From Bacteroidota bacterium (GTDB taxonomy: Bacteria; Bacteroidota; Ignavibacteria; Kryptoniales; JAKASW01): a DNA stretch of 64,000 nt. The notes under the pieces are model-generated. The model did not search any database. It worked only from the letters and a program-made list of their open reading frames with translations, and was not told the origin of the DNA. Below are positions 59,145 to 64,000 of this stretch, in pieces. Location: NCBI GenBank assembly GCA_021812985.1, contig JAKAMG010000019.1, positions 2,295 through 66,294 of the forward strand, given 5' to 3'. The translations under genes and the position numbers were made by a program. Each line of letters starts with the position of its first letter. The stretch's first letter is position 1.

Positions 59145-59717
59145 ATGTTAGGACTTGCCGCCGCTCTCCTTTCGTATCTTCTCGGTTCATTTCCGACGGC
59201 ATACGTTTTTGGGAAGCACTTTCGCGGTATCGACATTTCTAAGAACGGAAGCGGAAACATAGGTGCGATGAACGCTTATGATGTAACCGGCTCTAAGGCC
59301 ATAGGTATCACCGTAGGGAGTATTGACGTGGCAAAGGGTTTCGCCGCGACGGTCATCCCACACATTTATCTTGGATCGATGGCAGGTTTGGTTTCCGCGC
59401 TTTTCGTCGTCACGGGACATAATTATTCGAGCTTCATGAAGTTTAAGGGAGGCCGGGGTCTCGCCTCGGCAGCTGGAGCGCTACTGGTCCTGCAGCCTCT
59501 TTGCCTCCCGGTTTATCTCGGCGTCTACTACTTCCTTAGAACCGCCGGGTTCAAGCTTTATCTCTCCAGTGTGGCAGGGATAATTTCGGCATCGGTCCCG
59601 CTCTTTTGGGGGACCCATGGGTCCGCTGCTTCGATATTTCTCTCTGCCGCGCTCATGATAGTGGTACTTTCAAAGCACATCGCACCTTTGAAAAATGAGA
59701 TGGTAAATGTTAATTGA
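59145..59717 (+). CDS. plsY: Acyl-phosphate:glycerol-3-phosphate acyltransferase
   Basis: The product is 190 residues with five to six membrane helices. It transfers an acyl group from acyl-phosphate to glycerol-3-phosphate, the first step of phospholipid synthesis. The three PlsY motifs are visible: GSFPTAYVFGK, the SKNGSGNIGAMN (GSGNIGATN in the family; here Met), and GHNYSSFMKFKGGRGLASA. A PlsX partner is not in the window. Its end overlaps the HtrA frame by eleven bases. Confidence 0.94.
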   Translation: MLGLAAALLSYLLGSFPTAYVFGKHFRGIDISKNGSGNIGAMNAYDVTGSKAIGITVGSIDVAKGFAATVIPHIYLGSMAGLVSALFVVTGHNYSSFMKFKGGRGLASAAGALLVLQPLCLPVYLGVYYFLRTAGFKLYLSSVAGIISASVPLFWGTHGSAASIFLSAALMIVVLSKHIAPLKNEMVNVN

Positions 59718-60906
59718 ATTTGTTTCGCGGAAATTGCCGCGTTTGTGTTCGATACCTTTTTGTAGCATGCGGAGGAGGACGCTGTCTTCACTTGCGGCGC
59801 TGATGATTTTGACAATCTCTGTATCAGTCCATGCCAGGGAGTTGCCATCCGGCGGCCAGGACCTGACGAGCAGCAGGCAGACGGCCATAACGAGGGCCGT
59901 GAAGGAGATAAGTCCCGCCGTAGTGGGAATCAACGTCACCGCGGTGCAGGAACAGCAAAGCCCGTTCGGGATGAGCGATCCGATGCTGAGGCAGTTCTTC
60001 GGCGATGATCCGTTCTTCAGACAGTTCTTTGGATCCCAGAAAATTGAAGTTCAGAGTCTCGGATCGGGTTTCATTATTTCAAGAGATGGATACATCGTTA
60101 CGAATGAACACGTCGTCAGGAATGCAACCAAGATCATTGTCACAATGACTGACGGCAGCAAGCGAAGCGCAAAGATAATAGGTCACGATGACCGCTCAGA
60201 CATCGCCCTTCTGAAAGTTGATGGGAACAGTCTCCCCTACTCCAGGCTTGGGGACAGCGACAGCATTCTGGTAGGAGAGTGGGTGGTAGCTTTCGGAAAT
60301 CCGTTCGGACTTTTCGACATTAATGACAAGCCAACCGTCACTGTCGGGGTCGTCAGCTCGCTCGGCATGAATCTCTCAAAGATCGGATCAAGAAACTACA
60401 GCGACATGATAGAGACCGACGCGGCGATCAATCCTGGGAATTCGGGCGGGCCGCTTGCCGACGCGAACGGAGACGTCATCGGCATGAACACGATGATTTA
60501 CACCGGCGGCGTCAGCAATGCGTACATCGGGTATGGGTTTGCCATTCCTGTAAACAAGATTAAGAGGACTGTAGAACAACTCAAGAAGTTCGGCAAAGTT
60601 GTCCGGGAAGCCTGGACAGGGCTCGATCTTCAGGCGGTAGATGAACAGATTGCCAAATACTTCGGGCTGAGTGAGCCGACTGGCGCGCTGGTAAACAACG
60701 TGGCGCCGAATAGTCCCGCAAGCAAGAGCGGACTCGCATCCGGAGACCTTATACTGAAATTCCAGGATCGGCCCGTCAGAAACGAAGTAACGCTTCAATC
60801 GCAACTCGACGATCTTCAACCGGGGGACAAAGTGAAGTTCGAGATTCTTCGGGGGGATCGCCTTAAGACGCTAATTCTCACTGTAGGAAGGAAAGTCAAC
60901 AAGTGA
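59707..60906 (+). CDS. HtrA/DegP-type serine protease with one PDZ domain
   Basis: The product is about 399 residues (or 379 from the ATG at 59767; ribosome sites are weak at both). A signal-like hydrophobic stretch (SLAALMILTISVSVHA) leads to the trypsin-like domain. The catalytic triad is intact: His135 (VTNEHVV), Asp in SDIALLKVD near residue 165, and Ser in NPGNSGGPL near residue 243. A single PDZ domain follows (about 310-395), as in DegS/HhoA-type rather than DegP (two PDZ). It should degrade or help refold misfolded envelope proteins. It is followed by purB with a GTGA overlap. Confidence 0.9.
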   Translation: MLIEFVSRKLPRLCSIPFCSMRRRTLSSLAALMILTISVSVHARELPSGGQDLTSSRQTAITRAVKEISPAVVGINVTAVQEQQSPFGMSDPMLRQFFGDDPFFRQFFGSQKIEVQSLGSGFIISRDGYIVTNEHVVRNATKIIVTMTDGSKRSAKIIGHDDRSDIALLKVDGNSLPYSRLGDSDSILVGEWVVAFGNPFGLFDINDKPTVTVGVVSSLGMNLSKIGSRNYSDMIETDAAINPGNSGGPLADANGDVIGMNTMIYTGGVSNAYIGYGFAIPVNKIKRTVEQLKKFGKVVREAWTGLDLQAVDEQIAKYFGLSEPTGALVNNVAPNSPASKSGLASGDLILKFQDRPVRNEVTLQSQLDDLQPGDKVKFEILRGDRLKTLILTVGRKVNK

Positions 60907-62198
60907 TAAAGAGATATTCCCCAAAAGAAATAAGTGCTGTCTGGAGCGAGGAAAATAAATTCCGGATTTGGCTCGAGGTTGAAATAGCCGCGATGGAGGC
61001 ACAGTCGAAGCTCGGGAGGGTTCCGGCGGAAGCTGTGGCCGAGGTGAAGGCGAAGGCGAAGTTCGATGTGGAAAGGATTGAAGAGATCGAACGGACCGTT
61101 AAACATGACGTGATCGCCTTTCTTACGAACGTCAGCGAGAACGTCGGCCCGGCCGCGCGCTTCGTTCATCTCGGAATGACATCGTCGGATGTCCTCGATA
61201 CCGCCTCCGCTATACAATTGAAGCAGGCGGGTGAGCTACTCCTGCGCCACATGGTCGACCTCCAGGCGATGATTGGCGAACTCGCAGGCAAATACAGGAA
61301 CGATCCCGTGATAGGCCGGACGCACGGCATACACGCCGAGCCCGTGACATTCGGGCTTAAGATGGCCGTCTGGTATGACGAGCTCGGTCGAAGCGTCGGG
61401 AGATTGAAGCTTGCGAATGACGAGATATCGGTCGCAAAAATATCCGGCGCCGTGGGCACATACTCCCACATTTCACCTGAAGTTGAGAAATATGTCGCGG
61501 GCAAGTTTGGGCTGCGTCCGTCCATCGCTTCCACACAGGTGATTCAGCGCGACAGACACGCACAGTTCATGACGACCCTCGCCGTTGCGGCAGGAACTCT
61601 CGAGAAAATGTCGCTCGAGGTAAGACACCTCCAGAGGACAGAAGTCCTCGAGGCCGAAGAACCGTTCACAAAAGGTCAGAAGGGCTCGTCAGCAATGCCG
61701 CACAAACGGAACCCTGTGAACGCTGAGAGAATTTGCGGGATGGCGCGCCTGGTGCGATCGTATGCCATGTCCGCCCTGGAAAACCAGGCCCTCTGGCACG
61801 AGAGAGACATCTCCCATTCGTCCGTCGAGCGAGTGATATTCCCGGACGCGACAATCGGGCTCGACTTCATGATCCTCGAGTCTCAGAAGATTTTCAGAAA
61901 CTTTGTCGTCTATCCCGAAAAGATGATGAAGAACCTCCAGATAACTCACGGCTTGTTTTTTTCGGAGGACGTCCTTTTGAAGCTCATCGAGAAGGGACTG
62001 ACGAGGGAGCAAGCCTACGCGATCGTCCAGCGCAACGCCATGCACTGCTGGGAGACCGGCGAGGATTTCCTTGCCGCGCTGGCGAACGATAAGGAAGTGA
62101 CCGAAAGAGTCTCAAGAGATGAACTCGCCTCCGTTTTCGACCTCGGTTCGCTTCTCAAGAACGTCAGTTACATCTATGAGAGTCTTGGGTTGAAGTGA
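60903..62198 (+). CDS. purB: Adenylosuccinate lyase
   Basis: The product is 431 residues. It catalyses two fumarate-releasing steps of purine synthesis, from SAICAR to AICAR and from adenylosuccinate to AMP. The fumarase/ASL signature GSSAMPHKRNPVN is complete near residues 260-272 and supplies the flexible catalytic loop; HLGMTSSDVLDTA and GRTHGIHAEPVTFG are the other conserved stretches. A GTG start at 60903 overlaps the protease stop by four bases. The next gene is coupled by the same overlap. Confidence 0.96.
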   Translation: MIKRYSPKEISAVWSEENKFRIWLEVEIAAMEAQSKLGRVPAEAVAEVKAKAKFDVERIEEIERTVKHDVIAFLTNVSENVGPAARFVHLGMTSSDVLDTASAIQLKQAGELLLRHMVDLQAMIGELAGKYRNDPVIGRTHGIHAEPVTFGLKMAVWYDELGRSVGRLKLANDEISVAKISGAVGTYSHISPEVEKYVAGKFGLRPSIASTQVIQRDRHAQFMTTLAVAAGTLEKMSLEVRHLQRTEVLEAEEPFTKGQKGSSAMPHKRNPVNAERICGMARLVRSYAMSALENQALWHERDISHSSVERVIFPDATIGLDFMILESQKIFRNFVVYPEKMMKNLQITHGLFFSEDVLLKLIEKGLTREQAYAIVQRNAMHCWETGEDFLAALANDKEVTERVSRDELASVFDLGSLLKNVSYIYESLGLK

Positions 62199-62515
62199 TG
62201 AAGTCGTCGTCGCCGCTGCAAAACAAACCGTTCCTTGTGTGGCTCGGAGGATTCTACGGGCTCCTCGTCGGTTTGACCGTTGCAATGGCGGCGCAGATAA
62301 CTTTCCTGAAGTTTTCATTGGGCCCCATCAAATCGATCACGCTTGTGGTCCTCTCGGGGAGCGCATCGGTCGCGGGTTCTCACCTTGTGAGCAGACATCT
62401 GTTCAGAGATGACGAGCTCCTACTGAGCAGACCGCTCCACTACGTCTTGTTCTTTTCTTTACTTCCGATTTTAATTCTGATACTGTCAATCATACTTTTT
62501 TTCAGTCCTAACTAG
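62195..62515 (+). CDS. Small hypothetical membrane protein
   Basis: The product is about 105 residues with three hydrophobic segments (FLVWLGGFYGLLVGLTVAMA, ITLVVLSGSASVAGSHLV, YVLFFSLLPILILILSIILFF). No family is recognised. It overlaps the purB stop by four bases, so it is probably translated with it; that linkage alone suggests it is a true gene rather than chance. Confidence 0.6.
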   Translation: MMKSSSPLQNKPFLVWLGGFYGLLVGLTVAMAAQITFLKFSLGPIKSITLVVLSGSASVAGSHLVSRHLFRDDELLLSRPLHYVLFFSLLPILILILSIILFFSPN

Positions 62516-62688
62516 TACTCAGAGCGCAGATGGTAGGAAAACAACGATTGCTGCGGAAACAAAAGATAGTCGGAGAACCGGCTGCGGGTGCGGTCCCGTA
62601 CCCTGCCGAGTTTGAGGCTGGAGAGAACACTTCCGTGTAGATCGATGGCGACCACAGGTCTGCGTTCCACGAAACAAGGAGACCCACA

Positions 62689-64000
62689 ATGCCAAAAGCA
62701 TTCAAGAACTTCATCGGCGGAAAAGAGAAAGATGCCGCGTCAGGCAGGATTTTCGAGAACCGGAATCCGGCCGACTGGAACGAGATAATAGGAACCTTTC
62801 CAAAGAGTGACAAGAGGGACGTCGACGAGGCAGTCGACGCCGCGAAGCGGGCTTATCGCGAATGGAGCCTCTACCCCGCCCCAAGGCGAGGGGATATCGT
62901 CAAGAAAGCCGGCGATATCATGGTCGCACGGAAGGAAGAACTGGCGCGTGAGATGACGCGCGAAATGGGCAAGGTCCTGATCGAAACAAGGGGTGACGTT
63001 CAGGAGGGGATAGACACCGCGTATTATTCCGCAAGCGAGGGGAGAAGAATGTTCGGAGTGACCGCGCCGAGCGAACTGATGAACAAGTTCGCGATGTCTA
63101 TGCGGGTCCCTGTCGGTGTTGCTGGAGTAATTAGCCCGTGGAACTTTCCCATGGCGATCCCGACGTGGAAGATGTTCCCAGCGCTTGTCTCCGGTGATAC
63201 GATCGTCTTCAAACCCGCGTCGGACACTCCAAAGACCGCAGCTACGCTGGTTGAGATCCTAGTCGAGGCCGGCGTGCCGGAGGGAGTCGTCAACATCGTG
63301 CACGGCGGCGGAAACGAAGTCGGTATGGCCATCGTGGAACACGAAGACGTCGAGCTGGTCAGCTTCACCGGGTCTACCGCCGTAGGGAAGAAGATATCCG
63401 AGATCGCCTCGCGATCACTGAAAAGAGTCTCCCTGGAGCTTGGCGGAAAGAACGCCGAGATAGTGATGGACGACGCCAATCTGGACTTGGCTCTCGACGG
63501 AATACTCTGGGGAGCATTCGGAACTACTGGCCAGCGTTGCACTGCGACGAGTCGCCTGATCCTACATGAGAAAATCTATGACAAGTTCCTGGACATGCTC
63601 GCCGAGAGGGCCTCGAGGCTCAGACTAGGAAATGGGCTCGACGAAAGCGTCGAGGTTGGTCCGTGCGTTAATGAGTCGCAGCGTGAAAAAGTACACTCCT
63701 ACGTCGAAATCGGAAAGAAAGAAGGAGCCAGGCTCGTTATCGGTGGCGAGCCGGCAAAAGGGGGAGATCTTGAAAAGGGATGGTTTTACAAACCGACCAT
63801 CTTCGCGGACGTCACTCCTCAAATGACGATTGCGCGCGAGGAAATCTTCGGCCCAGTCCTCTCCGTCATGAAAGCTAAATCGCTCGACCATGCCGTCGAA
63901 CTCCTCAACGGGACGATTTACGGACTCAGCTCGTCCGTCTACACCAGAAACGTCAACGACGCTTTCCGAGCCATAAGAGACATAAAGGCCGGCATCACTT
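62689..64000 (+). CDS. NAD(P)-dependent aldehyde dehydrogenase, cut by the window end
   Basis: The frame starts at the ATG at 62689 behind AAGGAG and continues past the last base (437 complete codons seen). The ALDH motifs are present: NPADWNEIIGTFP, the cofactor loop PWNFPMAIPTWKMFPAL, FTGSTAVGKK, the catalytic LELGGKN Glu and the nucleophile Cys in GTTGQRCTATSRL. The last feature and overall pattern are close to the ALDH7/semialdehyde dehydrogenase group, so a carboxylic semialdehyde substrate is plausible. The C-terminal end is missing. The gene lies 173 bases after the small membrane protein and has its own leader. Confidence 0.93.
   Translation, partial: MPKAFKNFIGGKEKDAASGRIFENRNPADWNEIIGTFPKSDKRDVDEAVDAAKRAYREWSLYPAPRRGDIVKKAGDIMVARKEELAREMTREMGKVLIETRGDVQEGIDTAYYSASEGRRMFGVTAPSELMNKFAMSMRVPVGVAGVISPWNFPMAIPTWKMFPALVSGDTIVFKPASDTPKTAATLVEILVEAGVPEGVVNIVHGGGNEVGMAIVEHEDVELVSFTGSTAVGKKISEIASRSLKRVSLELGGKNAEIVMDDANLDLALDGILWGAFGTTGQRCTATSRLILHEKIYDKFLDMLAERASRLRLGNGLDESVEVGPCVNESQREKVHSYVEIGKKEGARLVIGGEPAKGGDLEKGWFYKPTIFADVTPQMTIAREEIFGPVLSVMKAKSLDHAVELLNGTIYGLSSSVYTRNVNDAFRAIRDIKAGIT

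Overview
The window looks like chromosomal DNA of an early-branching FCB-group bacterium (Ignavibacteriota, Kryptonia, Kapabacteria or a relative). The reasons are four secreted proteins ending in the 'LxNxPNPFNP ... YDVLGR ... SGVYF.R' C-terminal sorting tail of the type IX secretion system (T9SS), a group-II geranylgeranylglyceryl-phosphate synthase, a Rho factor without its N-terminal helical domain, and clear GGAGG-type ribosome binding sites, which most true Bacteroidetes lack. The genus assignment is inference. I see no IS element, CRISPR array, rRNA or prophage.

Region 1 (1-530) is a tandem unit on the minus strand: initiator tRNA-fMet, terminator, small GIY-YIG nuclease gene. It is followed by a second initiator tRNA copy whose D-loop holds a perfect 24-nt inverted repeat, then a second terminator and the start of another GIY-YIG copy running off the left edge. 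Region 2 (729-14743) is housekeeping: fmdB-like zinc ribbon, fmt, rhodanese, glycosyltransferase, HD protein with a degenerate receiver, inositol monophosphatase, peroxiredoxin, nucleoside salvage (pyrimidine phosphorylase, Nudix, pyrE), pterin dehydratase, gmhA-like isomerase, GGGP synthase, alaS, clpS. Region 3 (14916-23006) holds a T9SS pectinesterase and a cluster of MFS transporter, LytS-type kinase, degenerate LytS-type partner and LytTR response regulator. Region 4 (23105-34247) contains PspC-type membrane proteins, folate cyclo-ligase, a hydroxyacid dehydrogenase, an APC permease with a cytosolic tail, T9SS nuclease and M1 peptidase, an EamA transporter, PAP2, a lytic transglycosylase and the end of a panD cluster. 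Region 5 (34244-39817) has panD, a GlmU-N-like nucleotidyltransferase and a tight argF-arcC-pyrB carbamoyl-phosphate operon next to a cyclic-2,3-diphosphoglycerate-synthetase-like GTPase.

Region 6 (41731-49264) encodes a T9SS BNR-repeat protein, a lipoprotein, a GH2 exo-glucosaminidase-like enzyme and an APC permease. Region 7 (49363-55956) is the most striking: a membrane protein with b-haem-like histidines, a 20-CXXCH cytochrome, a 10-CXXCH cytochrome, an outer-membrane beta-barrel and a membrane-anchored ferredoxin/NAD(P)-FAD oxidoreductase, all on the plus strand. Together they look like a transmembrane electron conduit from NAD(P)H or quinol to the cell exterior, analogous to porin-cytochrome systems but with a different gene composition. 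Region 8 (56357-64000) has rho, two DUF4402-type secreted proteins separated by an intrinsic terminator, plsY, an HtrA protease, purB, a small membrane protein and an aldehyde dehydrogenase cut by the window end.

Apart from an inositol monophosphatase gene and a GNAT gene, everything from 1016 to 45027 is read from the minus strand; everything after 45249 is on the plus strand, so the divergent promoter region lies near 45028-45248.
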